In this document: positions 9,595 through 18,650 of the stretch, one piece after another
How the letters are laid out: each line of letters starts with the position of its first letter
Numbering within the stretch: the first letter of the stretch is position 1
Source of the DNA: CAYWTS01 sp964461265
Lineage (GTDB): Bacteria; Bacteroidota; Ignavibacteria; Tepidaquicellales; OLB5
Assembly (NCBI GenBank): GCA_964461265.1
Contig: CAYWTS010000001.1
Span: 62,001 to 126,000 of the forward strand
DNA length: 64,000 nucleotides
Direction: 5' to 3'
Made by a program: the position numbers and the translations under genes
The notes under the pieces: model-generated
What the model saw: the letters and a program-made list of their open reading frames with translations, nothing else
What the model was told of the DNA's origin: nothing
The model's database searches: none

Positions 9595-10908
9595 TTAATC
9601 TTCCTTATTCTTTTTATCTTTTTTATAAATCTCGTTGTCTACTTTTACTTTTGTTCCTTCTTCAAGCTCGCGGCTGATTGCTTTATAAGGACCTTTGATG
9701 ATTACATCACCTGGTTTCAATCCTTCAGTAATTTCAATATACTTTGTATCACTTATGCCCGTTTTTACCGGTACTATCTTTGCTTTACTTGTTGTTTCAT
9801 CAAGAACAAAAACTATTTCCCTGGGTTTTTCTTTCTTTGTTATTTTTTCTTCCGAGACCCTTGTTACATCCTCATTTTCTTTCTTCTCTTCTAATTCCTT
9901 TTTCGTTTCATCACGTGCTGTAATACACTGGATGGGAACTGTAAGTATATCAGACTTCGATTGTACTTTTATATCTGCATTGCACGACATTCCCGGTTTT
10001 AATTCTACCGATGTATCCAGTATCCTGACTTTGACAATAAAATTAATAATCTGTTCCTGGGTTCCTGTACCTTTCGATTTAGCAGAATTTGATATTTCAT
10101 ATACAACACCTTTAATTAATCTGTCAGGGTAAGCATCAACTTCAATATCCGCAGTGTCATTTATTTTCACATAAGTTATATCAGTTTCGCTAATCTCTAT
10201 TTCTGCATCCATTACCGAAAGATCGGAGATGGTCATAATTGTAGTGCCAGCCATTGTAGCAGTTCCAACAACACGTTCACCCAGTTCAGAGTTTAGTGCA
10301 GTAACAATCCCGTTCATGGGGGAGCGTATGGTTGCTTTTGAAAGGTCCTGACCGGTTTGCCTAAGTAATGCAACATTTTGCCTTACATTTGCATTTGCAC
10401 TTTTTAAGTTCGATTGTGCTACTTCGTATGCTATTCTTGCATTATCCAGGTCAGCCTGTGATACTAATCCGCTTTTATAGAGCTGCTCAATCCGGTTTAA
10501 TTCAAGTTCTGCTTTCTTCAGGTTGTTCTCTGCGACTTCAACCTGGGACTGGGCATAATTAATACCGGCTCTCTGCTGGTTTACACGTTCAGAGTAATAG
10601 TCTGCTTTGATTTTAACAAGAAGGTCTCCTTTCTTAACCGACTGTCCTTCTTTAATAGGGAGTTGGATTATTTCACCGCTGATTTCTGCACTGATATCAA
10701 CTTTTGTTTCAGGCTGTATGATGCCGGATCCTGAAACTAACTGGGTCACATTTCTTTTAGATGCAGGTTCGGTCTGGACAGTTACAAGCTTCTCTTTTGA
10801 TGAAGATACTAATGCAGCAATTATAATAATTAAGATAATAAATCCTATTATTCCGAATAGTATTATTTTTTTCTTGTTTTTTCTCTTTTTTATTGTTGTT
10901 TCTGCCAT
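9595..10908 (-). CDS. MacA/HlyD-family periplasmic adaptor (membrane fusion protein)
   Basis: A 437-aa membrane fusion protein. It has a short Lys-rich cytoplasmic N-terminus, one membrane helix (about residues 14-34), half-lipoyl segments ('GEIIQLPIKEGQSVKKGDLL' and 'TIRSPMNGIVTALN') flanking an alpha-helical hairpin (about 105-190), then beta-barrel and membrane-proximal domains ('VPVKTGISDTKYIEITEGLK'). A Glu/Lys-rich insert ('EEKKENEDVTRVSEEK') interrupts the membrane-proximal region. This architecture links an inner-membrane ABC permease with a TolC channel. It follows the tolC-like gene and precedes the ATPase. Confidence 0.92.
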   Translation of the reverse strand: MAETTIKKRKNKKKIILFGIIGFIILIIIIAALVSSSKEKLVTVQTEPASKRNVTQLVSGSGIIQPETKVDISAEISGEIIQLPIKEGQSVKKGDLLVKIKADYYSERVNQQRAGINYAQSQVEVAENNLKKAELELNRIEQLYKSGLVSQADLDNARIAYEVAQSNLKSANANVRQNVALLRQTGQDLSKATIRSPMNGIVTALNSELGERVVGTATMAGTTIMTISDLSVMDAEIEISETDITYVKINDTADIEVDAYPDRLIKGVVYEISNSAKSKGTGTQEQIINFIVKVRILDTSVELKPGMSCNADIKVQSKSDILTVPIQCITARDETKKELEEKKENEDVTRVSEEKITKKEKPREIVFVLDETTSKAKIVPVKTGISDTKYIEITEGLKPGDVIIKGPYKAISRELEEGTKVKVDNEIYKKDKKNKED

Positions 10909-10954
10909 TTAAGTTCCGATTATTTAGTTCATTGTAGATATATTTAACACAAAA

Positions 10955-12319
10955 TTAATATTTTAATATTCCCTGGTAATATTCAAGTTGTTTTTGTGCA
11001 AATATAAAGTTATATATTAAATTGTTCTTATCGAGCAATGCATTGTTATATTTAGTTGCAGCTGTCTGCACATCAAGTAATATTCCCATACCTATTCTGT
11101 ACGATTCTTCTGCAAGAAACTTATCCTGCTCAGCTGCTTTCAGGTTTCGCTCAGTGATTTCTATTTGCTTGTATAATGATTTCAAATCGATCACAGCTTT
11201 TTTTATCTCAAGCATTATCTGGTTGCGTAAAGCAAGCAGGTCTTCGTTCGCTGAACGAACATTAATTTCTGCAAGCTGTTTGGAGTTATCAAGAGAAAAG
11301 CCCTGGAAAATAGGATAGCTCAAAGTCAACCCAAAACTCAGAACTTTTGAATCGGTAATATTTTGTATCCGGGATGCTGAGAGTGAATAGGATGCAAAAC
11401 CCGATAGGGTAGGGAACAGTAAGGTACTTCTTGCTATATCAAGGTTTTGTTTGTTAATTTCAAGGGTTTGTTCATATGCCTTATAATCGTAACGATTTTT
11501 TAAAGCTGCCAAAACCAGTTTATCAATATCAGAATGACCATCGATATATAGCTGAAGCTGTGCCAGGGTAAGGTCTGTCACGAATTCCTGTCCGCTTACA
11601 ATATACGTTTTCTCCTGCGGAAGGTTTGAGTCATAAACCAGATCGGCAATCGATTTATCCAGGTTATTTATTGACTGCTCAACTGCCAATTCATTTTGCG
11701 CCACAACAACATCTTGTTTATAAACATCCGATAAAGTTCTTTTGCCTACTTCAACGAAGATTTTTATTTTTTCCAGCTGAGCTTTGGAATCTTCGAGATT
11801 TGCCTGGTTAATAATTACTATTTGACGGTTTTTCAGGACTGTTATATAATCACTTAGGATTTTCAGAGCAATATCACTTTTAAGTTTTTCTAAAGTGATT
11901 TGCAGACTAATTTTTTCACTCTTTGCAAGTGTAATGTTATCATAATTTTTAAGTCCATCGAACAAAACCACATCTGACCTTAATGACAAACTAAAATTAT
12001 CGGTAGTTGTATCTCTTTTCCCAAGGTCTATATAATACCCGCCAACGTTGTAAGAACCCTGATTGTTGATTGTCCTGCTTCTTGTCCAGTTACCGTTAAA
12101 AGATAATTTAGGTATCAGGTTACCATAAGCGGTCTTAATATTGCCTTCCTGTGCATCCAGCGAATATTGTGATTTTATAACAGAAGGGCTCGTTCTAAAA
12201 GCATTATTGATGCATTTTTTTAAATTAATTTCGATTCCCTGTGCTTTTAAACCTCCGGGAAAAACAGCGAATAAAAGACTTGTTAAAGGGAAAATAATAA
12301 CAGAATAGATATATTTCAT
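10955..12319 (-). CDS. TolC-family outer-membrane efflux protein
   Basis: A 454-aa protein with a signal peptide (about residues 1-26, ending at 'GGLKAQG'), followed by two outer-membrane-efflux repeats with long helices. Typical pieces are 'NLKKCINNAFRTSPSVIKSQ', 'DVYKQDVVVAQNELAVEQ' and 'YPIFQGFSLDNSKQLAEINV'. It forms the trimeric outer-membrane duct for the adaptor and permeases encoded downstream. It is the first gene of the seven-gene export operon and starts with ATG. The 151-bp gap upstream holds a 6-bp-stem hairpin but no clear promoter motif. Confidence 0.92.
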   Translation of the reverse strand: MKYIYSVIIFPLTSLLFAVFPGGLKAQGIEINLKKCINNAFRTSPSVIKSQYSLDAQEGNIKTAYGNLIPKLSFNGNWTRSRTINNQGSYNVGGYYIDLGKRDTTTDNFSLSLRSDVVLFDGLKNYDNITLAKSEKISLQITLEKLKSDIALKILSDYITVLKNRQIVIINQANLEDSKAQLEKIKIFVEVGKRTLSDVYKQDVVVAQNELAVEQSINNLDKSIADLVYDSNLPQEKTYIVSGQEFVTDLTLAQLQLYIDGHSDIDKLVLAALKNRYDYKAYEQTLEINKQNLDIARSTLLFPTLSGFASYSLSASRIQNITDSKVLSFGLTLSYPIFQGFSLDNSKQLAEINVRSANEDLLALRNQIMLEIKKAVIDLKSLYKQIEITERNLKAAEQDKFLAEESYRIGMGILLDVQTAATKYNNALLDKNNLIYNFIFAQKQLEYYQGILKY

Positions 12320-12334
12320 GACTTAACTTTTCTA

Positions 12335-12359
12335 CCCTGCACATGGTTTAATTGCAGGG
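12335..12359 (-). other. hairpin in the leader of the export operon
   Basis: CCCTGC (12335-12340) and GCAGGG (12354-12359) form a perfect 6-bp stem with a 13-base loop, 16 bases upstream of the tolC-like start codon. It is not followed by a T-run on the minus strand, so it is not a convincing terminator for the sensor kinase gene. It could affect translation of the export operon. Confidence 0.35.
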
Positions 12360-12470
12360 ATGTAAATAATTAATTAACATTATTATGACGAAAATAATAC
12401 TATAACGGTTTCATAATATAGTTGTTTTTTATATAAGGAAATGTAAAAAATTGTCAATAATACGGAACTT

Positions 12471-15400
12471 TTATCTTTCTTTATATTTAATTTCATCAAA
12501 AACAATATCAAAACATGTTCCTTTCCTGCCTGAAAGAGCAGCCGGGTCGGTTTTCGATACACCAATACTGGAAACCATTCCAGCTGTTTTTGCCCCATTG
12601 TGCAGCGGGTAAACGTTTATTTCCGCATTTAACTGTGTGCAGAGGGTAAGAACCAGCTGTAATCCGAGAGTTTTTACATCATTTATATTTAGGTTCGCAG
12701 GTATTCCTATGCCGTCATCAATTACTAAAAGTTTAAATTTATTATTGTCTTGTTTTGTGAGCTTTATTAATATCTCGCCTGAATCATTTGCCGAGAAAGC
12801 ATGTTTTAAGCAGTTTGTCAGAAGTTCATTAATTATTAAGCCAAGTGGTATTGCAGTTTCGATATTAAATTCTGTTTTCAGAGAATCTATCGTCATTTTT
12901 ACTCTTGATGATTTAACAGAATAAGTAAAAAACAGGTTATCTGAAAGACTGCGTATGTATTCGGCAAAGTCGATTTTAGCGAGGTTGTGTGAGCGGTAAA
13001 GCTTTTCATGTATTAAAGCCATCGACTTAATCCTGTTTTGACTTTCTTTAAATAATTCCAGGTCGCTTTCATCTTTGATATATTCGGTCTGAAGCTTGAG
13101 TAAACTTGATATAACCTGTAAATTGTTTTTTACCCGATGATGAACTTCCTTTAAAAGCACTTCTTTTTCTTTTAATGAAGCAAGTATCTGATCTTCAGCA
13201 TGTTTTTTAGAAGTTATATCTCTCCCTATAGAAAGTATGGCTTTAAGTCCCTTATAATCTATCACCGTTGCATTTATCTCCATCAGCATTCTGTCACCAT
13301 TTTTGTTTATGTGTACTGTTTGTAAATTCTCAATAGAATTTTTTTCCATTACCTGATTTATCATATCTTTGCCAAGCTGAACATTTGTAGAAATATCAAG
13401 TAAAGAAATATTTAAAAATTCTTTTCTTGTGAAACCATAAATTTTGCATGCCCTTTCATTTACATCGTAAACACGTTCGGATACAGGGTCGAAAATAATT
13501 ATTGAATCATGTGCAGATTCGAAGAGTTCCCTGTAATATTTCTCAGATATTTTAATGTTTTCTTCAAGAAGTTTCCGGTCGGTGATATCGTAAACCATAC
13601 CTAATGTAGCTTTTTCACCTTCGTACTGAATAATATCCGCAGTCAGGTCTATCCAAATTTCATTCCCATTTTTAGTTAATGCTTTTACTTCATACCGGTT
13701 GGGTTCTTTGATTCCTTTTAACCTGTTCATAGCACGTGTTTTAAACATTTCTCGGTAATCGGGATGTGCCATGTCATAAAAATTCATTTTATTTAATTCC
13801 TCAAATTCATATCCGAAAAGATTCAGGTAATAATTGTTAACATATAAGAATTTCGAATCTTTAAAAATGAAAATTCCGGCCGGTGCTGTTTCAGCTAACA
13901 TTCTGAATTTTTCTTCACTCTCCTTTAGGTTTTCCTGCCAGATAATTCTTTCCAGAGATAGTGAAATACTTCCTGATGCTGCCTTTAACAAACTTATTTC
14001 TGAAGCTGTCCATTCTCTTTCTTCTTTACAGTTGTCAAATCCAATAAAACCAAAAAAATCATTGTTAACGTACAGAGGTAAAACTAAGATGGAAAGAATA
14101 TCCTGTTCCTGTAGAATCTTCCTTTCTTTTTCCGGAAATGTTTTTACAATACCCGTATAAACATCTTCGTTTAGAAGTATTTGTTCAAACCTGTCTGAAA
14201 ACGACTTGTAAGGTAAATTCTGCGATACCGGGTCATTTATAAAAGGTTTTATACCATCAGCAGTCCATTCAGCTTTCTGGCTCATTAACAGGCTGCCATT
14301 TTCATCAATAGAATTCTCGAAAATGTAAACCCTGCTTGCCCCTGAAACTTCACCGAGGGGTCTTAATACTGTACTAAATACTTCATTTTTGGTAGATGCC
14401 TGCAATAACGACTTATCAATTTCTACTAATGTCTGAAGGTAGTTTTCTCTTTTTACAATTTCTTCTTCAGACTTCTTTTTATCTGTTACATCACGCTGAA
14501 TACTTAAAATTTCATTTGTCGTAAAAGGTGCTATGGTAGCTTCGTAATATTTTGTTTGATTATTGATTGTTATTTGATAAGTATGCCGGTTAACAATGTG
14601 TTTCTTTAGTGAAGACTGAATTAATTCAAGTATTTTATTAGCCTCATCAACCGGAAGCACATCTTTAATATTTGAACCTATTATATGCTCTGGCGGTATT
14701 ATTGCTTCAAAATCTTTAGATATATGAAAATCTTTATAATATCCCTCATAATCCAAAATAAAAATTGCATCCGGCATGGCATTAAAAATAGCATTTAAGT
14801 ATTTTTCTCTTTCTTTCAGTGTCTGTATTGCTGCTTTCTTTTCCGTAATATCGTTCAAGATAGAAATAATCCCGTATGGTTTTCCGTAAGAATCCTTTAA
14901 TAACGTTGCGTGGTAATCTGCAAATAAAATTGTGCTGTCTTTTTTTTGAACAGCAACATCTAAAAGTTGAATAGTTTCTTTTTCTCCCGAAGCAAGCTTT
15001 TGAAATTCTGATGTTACATGGGGTATATAACTTGGCTGCAGCAGATGAAATGTATTTATTCCTATTATTTCCTCAGCTCTGTTATAACCAAACTTAAATG
15101 CCATTGCATTGTTGCAAAAGATTATATTGCCTTGTAAATCGCACAACATGACAGGATAAGGTGAAGTTTCGACCAGTGTTCGATATCGTTCTTCGCTTTG
15201 TTTTAATTTTTCATTAGCTTCTTTTTCGTCGGTAATATTAGTATAAACATTGACAAGCTTGTCGGGTTTGCCATCTTCTCCTCTAGAGTATACACTTGTT
15301 CGTCTTCGGATCCAGTTCCAATTTCCATCCGAATCTTTGATTCTGTATTCGAACAAATGAACTTCGTTGTCAAGCAGTGTTTCGGTCTTTTTAAAATTAA

Positions 15401-16202
15401 TCTCATCAAGCGATTCGTCTTCCCTGTGTACAAGATCTTTGCCTTTATCTTTTTTTGTTAATTCATCAACTTGCTCAGAGGAATAACCGAGGGTTCTTAA
15501 GAGAGATCTGTTTTGAAAGATATTGCCTTCTGTTTTTATATCGTACAGGGTAATAATTTCGGGTGTTGTGTCGGTTATTTTTTTCAGCATTTCGAAACTT
15601 TCAAGTTTCTCCTTCTCTGCCGTCTTCATTTCAGTAATATCATGGAAAATGCTCAATACACAATCTCTTCCATCGATTAGCTTAATATGAGAATTTGATA
15701 ATTCTACATTATATACTTTTTTGTTCCACAAAGTCAGCACTCTTTCAATACGTTCTTCAATTTTTCCTGAATTAATAAAATTATAAAATCTTTCCATAAC
15801 ATGGTCTTGATATTCGGGCAGATGGTATTTGCTTATTGCAAAGCCAATCAATTCTTCCTTTTCTAAATCAACAAATTTACAAAACGCATTATTTACATCA
15901 ATTATTATACCTTTAAGGTCAGTAATTCTCATACCGTCAAGTGAGTAATCCCAAACCTGCTTAAATTGCTGCATTGAAAGGGCTTCCTGTTTTACACTTC
16001 TTGATATTAGCATGTATATAATAAAGGAACTAACTGTTAAATAAATAAGCCAGATAGGATACTCTTTGAAATACATGGTATCGGAGCCAAAGTTGCCATT
16101 AAATAATAACATATGGTATATGAAAACAAATATCAAACTCACAATAAAATAAATAGAAATTATTAACTTAATATTCTTGGTACTTTTTAACTTGGGTCTC
16201 AT
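12471..16202 (-). CDS. multi-PAS/GAF sensor histidine kinase (HisKA_2 type)
   Basis: A 1243-aa membrane-anchored sensor kinase. Two N-terminal membrane helices ('LIISIYFIVSLIFVFIYHML' and 'WLIYLTVSSFIIYMLI') enclose a very short external loop. Four PAS domains (about 80-580), one GAF domain (about 600-755) and two more PAS/PAC units (about 760-1010) follow, each PAS ending in 'DITE/DK'-type PAC signatures. The dimerisation/phosphoacceptor helix carries 'EVHHRVKNNLQVISSLLKLQ' (about 1022), the HisKA_2 form. The HATPase domain has 'IINELLTNCLKHAF' and 'DDGIGIP'. A 30-residue GC-rich insert (about 1198-1228) lies inside the last ATPase beta region, before 'KGTCFDIVF'. No response regulator gene is adjacent. 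A short N-terminal loop and many PAS domains suggest sensing of cytoplasmic redox, ligand or light cues. Confidence 0.9.
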   Translation of the reverse strand: MRPKLKSTKNIKLIISIYFIVSLIFVFIYHMLLFNGNFGSDTMYFKEYPIWLIYLTVSSFIIYMLISRSVKQEALSMQQFKQVWDYSLDGMRITDLKGIIIDVNNAFCKFVDLEKEELIGFAISKYHLPEYQDHVMERFYNFINSGKIEERIERVLTLWNKKVYNVELSNSHIKLIDGRDCVLSIFHDITEMKTAEKEKLESFEMLKKITDTTPEIITLYDIKTEGNIFQNRSLLRTLGYSSEQVDELTKKDKGKDLVHREDESLDEINFKKTETLLDNEVHLFEYRIKDSDGNWNWIRRRTSVYSRGEDGKPDKLVNVYTNITDEKEANEKLKQSEERYRTLVETSPYPVMLCDLQGNIIFCNNAMAFKFGYNRAEEIIGINTFHLLQPSYIPHVTSEFQKLASGEKETIQLLDVAVQKKDSTILFADYHATLLKDSYGKPYGIISILNDITEKKAAIQTLKEREKYLNAIFNAMPDAIFILDYEGYYKDFHISKDFEAIIPPEHIIGSNIKDVLPVDEANKILELIQSSLKKHIVNRHTYQITINNQTKYYEATIAPFTTNEILSIQRDVTDKKKSEEEIVKRENYLQTLVEIDKSLLQASTKNEVFSTVLRPLGEVSGASRVYIFENSIDENGSLLMSQKAEWTADGIKPFINDPVSQNLPYKSFSDRFEQILLNEDVYTGIVKTFPEKERKILQEQDILSILVLPLYVNNDFFGFIGFDNCKEEREWTASEISLLKAASGSISLSLERIIWQENLKESEEKFRMLAETAPAGIFIFKDSKFLYVNNYYLNLFGYEFEELNKMNFYDMAHPDYREMFKTRAMNRLKGIKEPNRYEVKALTKNGNEIWIDLTADIIQYEGEKATLGMVYDITDRKLLEENIKISEKYYRELFESAHDSIIIFDPVSERVYDVNERACKIYGFTRKEFLNISLLDISTNVQLGKDMINQVMEKNSIENLQTVHINKNGDRMLMEINATVIDYKGLKAILSIGRDITSKKHAEDQILASLKEKEVLLKEVHHRVKNNLQVISSLLKLQTEYIKDESDLELFKESQNRIKSMALIHEKLYRSHNLAKIDFAEYIRSLSDNLFFTYSVKSSRVKMTIDSLKTEFNIETAIPLGLIINELLTNCLKHAFSANDSGEILIKLTKQDNNKFKLLVIDDGIGIPANLNINDVKTLGLQLVLTLCTQLNAEINVYPLHNGAKTAGMVSSIGVSKTDPAALSGRKGTCFDIVFDEIKYKER
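12519..12612 (-). repeat. GC-rich, hairpin-containing in-frame insertion inside the sensor kinase
   Basis: This stretch is visibly richer in G and C than the gene around it and holds two small hairpins: CTTTC/GAAAG (12521-12536) and CTGGAA-ACCA-TTCCAG (12568-12583). It encodes about 30 extra residues (from 'PLHNGAKTAGMV' to 'DPAALSGRK') between 'AEINVY' and 'GTCFDIVF', where related HATPase domains run straight through. It looks like a palindromic element inserted in frame. No second copy is visible in the window. Confidence 0.45.
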
Positions 16203-16542
16203 TTTAAAAATTTTTATTTAAGTATAAAGATAACTTATCTAAATTTAGATTTCTATTGAAAAACTGCTCATAAATTTTAGGGTATATTTTCCAAATGTAT
16301 GTAAATTCTGAGGTAATATAGGTGGAATGCGATTAATATAATTAAAAAGATATTACCTTTTTGCAGCAGCTTCTTCAGCGCAGCAAGGAACAATTGAAAG
16401 GAGCTTTCATATCAGAGTGTTTTATATGTTTCCTTGTTTGTTTTTCTATGTTATGGTATTTTTATGAAACTGCTTTTTAAGCAGTAAAACCAAAAGGGGT
16501 TACGACTTCGAATCAGAATATAGACATACATATAAAACTTCA
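16203..16542. other. intergenic region between divergent kinase and HNH genes
   Basis: About 340 bp without a supported gene. It contains a kinase-directed promoter-like motif (16292-16299), an inverted repeat pair CAAGGAA/TTCCTTG (around 16385 and 16431), and a hairpin CTGCTT-TTT-AAGCAG (16469-16483) just downstream of a 7-codon reading frame. I recognise no RNA family in it. Confidence 0.5.
16292..16299 (-). promoter_or_regulatory. Bacteroidetes-type -7 element for the sensor kinase
   Basis: The minus strand reads TACATTTG here, matching TAnnTTTG, about 90 bases upstream of the kinase start. No TTG box is found at the expected spacing, so this is a half-match. Confidence 0.4.
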
Positions 16543-17055
16543 ATATACAGCCTAGGCGGTAAAGTTCTGGTTTTAAACCAGAATTATGAAGCTATTAGTA
16601 TATGCACCGTTCAAAGAGCTGTTATACTGGTTTACCTCGGTAAAGCTGAATTAATTGCTTCCCGTGACTCGATGTTAATACGTTCAATTTCTATGAGTTA
16701 TCCTTTCCCGTCGGTTGTCCGTTTGAAATTATATATTCATGTACCATTTAAAAAAATTGTCTTAACAAGGAAAAATATATTAAGACGGGACCTCTATAGA
16801 TGCCAGTATTGCGGCCGAAGTGATGTTACGCTTACTATAGATCACATTATTCCGAAATCAAAAGCCGGGGATGATTCCTGGGAAAACCTTGTTGCTGCCT
16901 GCATCAGGTGTAACAATATAAAAGGCGACCGTACGCCGGAAGAAGCCAAAATGCTCCTGCGTAAAAAACCAGGAAGGCCGTCACATATTACATTTATGAA
17001 AAATTTTGCAGGCAGGGTCTATGAAGACTGGAAACCTTTCCTCTATATGACCTGA
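16543..17055 (+). CDS. HNH endonuclease family protein with non-canonical start
   Basis: The C-terminal part is a clear HNH domain: two zinc-type cysteine pairs ('CQYCG' and 'CIRCNN') and the catalytic 'LTIDHIIPKSKAGDDSWENL'. Coding homology continues upstream of the first ATG (16672). The in-frame residues 'VLVLNQNYEAISICTVQRAV' are the conserved N-terminus of this bacterial HNH family. The frame is open back to the TGA at 16465 yet contains no ATG, GTG or TTG before 16672. Candidate starts are ATA at 16543 or CTG at 16567; I mark the earlier one. Housekeeping proteins of this type are widespread in Bacteroidetes and of unknown role, probably DNA processing and not restriction. The gene stands alone between the kinase and the aldehyde dehydrogenase. 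Confidence 0.82.
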   Translation: MYSLGGKVLVLNQNYEAISICTVQRAVILVYLGKAELIASRDSMLIRSISMSYPFPSVVRLKLYIHVPFKKIVLTRKNILRRDLYRCQYCGRSDVTLTIDHIIPKSKAGDDSWENLVAACIRCNNIKGDRTPEEAKMLLRKKPGRPSHITFMKNFAGRVYEDWKPFLYMT

Positions 17056-17136
17056 TTCTTATTTTTTCAGCAGGTTCGCAGTTCTCCTGCAAAGCATCAA
17101 TACGTGGCTATTTAATCCAATAACTGTTTACCAAGA

Positions 17137-18636
17137 TTGAGAGAATACAAATTATATATTAACGGAGAGTTCCGCAGCTCTTCAGATGGAAGTTCGTTCG
17201 GTTCCATTAATCCTTTTAACCTTACTAAGGTTGCTGAAATTTCCAAAGCTTCCGTTGCAGATGCAAGAGATGCTATACTATCTGCCAGGGAAACTTTCGA
17301 TTCATCCCGGAATACATCAGGGTGGTCCGGTTTTTCAAGGGAAGCAAGAAGCAAAATATTAAAACAGATTGCGGATAAAATTAAAGAAAATTCAGTAATT
17401 CTGCAGGAGTTAATAGTTCTTGAATCGGGTTCTACAATAAGTAAGGCGAAGGATGAAGTATTCCTTTCACACCGTGCAATGAATGCATTTTCAAAATTTG
17501 CTTTGGAAGAATTAACAGAAGACCCCGGAATCTCCAGAGAAGGAATCAGTAAGAATATTACTGTACGTGAACCGGTGGGGGTATGTGCTGCCATTATTCC
17601 ATGGAATTTCCCGCTGCAAATGGCGGTATGGAAAATTGCACCTGCACTTGCTGCCGGCTGTACTATTGTTTTAAAACCTGCCCCCCAGACCTCAGCAGTT
17701 GCTTTAGAGCTTGCAAAAATTATAGATGAAACCGATTTACCTAAGGGTGCGGTAAATATAATTACTGGCAACGCTGAAATTGGCGTGGAAATGGTTAAAA
17801 ATCCAGATGTAGATAAGGTTGCTTTTACAGGTTCAACTGAAGTCGGTAAGCAAATTTTAAAGTACGCTTCAGACACAATGAAAAATGTTACACTCGAACT
17901 TGGAGGAAAGTCCGCCAATATTATTCTAGATGATGCTGATCTGTCTCTTGCAATTGATGGCTCTCTATATGCCTGTTACTATCATCAGGGGCAGTGTTGT
18001 GTTGCTGGCTCCAGGCTTATTGTAACCGAGAAATTGTATGCTGAAGTTGTGGATAGAATAAAATCCCGTTTATCAAATATGAAAATCGGTGATCCGATGG
18101 ATAGAGATACAAATATAGGTCCGCTTATTTCAGCCCAGCAGCAGAAAAGAGTAATGGAGTACATCGAAATCGGTAAACGCGAAGGGGCAAAATTAGTATT
18201 TGGCGGCAGAGTTCCGGATGGTTTTAAAGGTTATTTTGTTGAACCAACCTTATTTGCAGAGGTTAATAATAATATGAGGATAGCCCGCGAAGAAATATTC
18301 GGTCCTGTTGGAGTTGTTATTAAAGTAAAAGATGAAAATGAAGCTATAAAGGTAGCTAATGATTCAGATTACGGGCTTGCAGGAGGATTGTGGTCCGGGG
18401 ATGCTGAGAAAGCATTGAAATTTGCCAGGCAGCTGAGAGCCGGAACTGTATGGATAAATGAATGGCATTTATTGAATGATAAAGCTCCGTTCGGAGGATT
18501 TAAACAAAGCGGTCTTGGACGGGAACTTGGTATAGAAGGTATAAAAGCTTATACTGAGGTTAAACACATTCACGTTGATGAGATTTTAGACAGGAAAAAG
18601 AAATTCTGGTACAACGGAACTATACCTGAAAATTAA
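17137..18636 (+). CDS. NAD(P)-dependent aldehyde dehydrogenase
   Basis: A 499-aa enzyme of the classical ALDH superfamily, oxidising an aldehyde to the acid. Visible motifs are the N-terminal 'YKLYINGEF', the cofactor loop 'PWNFPLQMAVWKIAPALAAG', 'AFTGSTEVGKQIL', the general base Glu in 'LELGGKSANIILDDADL', the catalytic Cys in 'HQGQCCVAGSRL' and the C-terminal 'PFGGFKQSGLGRELG'. All key residues are present. The start is TTG at 17137. The aminotransferase follows after 14 bp, suggesting co-transcription. The substrate is not predictable; similarity is to the broad betaine/retinal-aldehyde group. Confidence 0.93.
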   Translation: MREYKLYINGEFRSSSDGSSFGSINPFNLTKVAEISKASVADARDAILSARETFDSSRNTSGWSGFSREARSKILKQIADKIKENSVILQELIVLESGSTISKAKDEVFLSHRAMNAFSKFALEELTEDPGISREGISKNITVREPVGVCAAIIPWNFPLQMAVWKIAPALAAGCTIVLKPAPQTSAVALELAKIIDETDLPKGAVNIITGNAEIGVEMVKNPDVDKVAFTGSTEVGKQILKYASDTMKNVTLELGGKSANIILDDADLSLAIDGSLYACYYHQGQCCVAGSRLIVTEKLYAEVVDRIKSRLSNMKIGDPMDRDTNIGPLISAQQQKRVMEYIEIGKREGAKLVFGGRVPDGFKGYFVEPTLFAEVNNNMRIAREEIFGPVGVVIKVKDENEAIKVANDSDYGLAGGLWSGDAEKALKFARQLRAGTVWINEWHLLNDKAPFGGFKQSGLGRELGIEGIKAYTEVKHIHVDEILDRKKKFWYNGTIPEN

Positions 18637-18650
18637 ACAAGATTTGATTT

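Noticed and set aside
9695..10132. A 145-codon plus-strand frame opposite the adaptor gene
   Set aside because: Shadow of the MacA-like coding sequence; no start signal and biased composition.
16500..16530. 'CTTCGAATC' resembling a tRNA T-loop
   Set aside because: The flanking bases cannot form the T-stem and no acceptor or anticodon arm is present.
17112..17918. A 268-codon open frame on the minus strand
   Set aside because: It is antisense to the well-supported aldehyde dehydrogenase and shows no domain; the plus-strand protein has all catalytic motifs.
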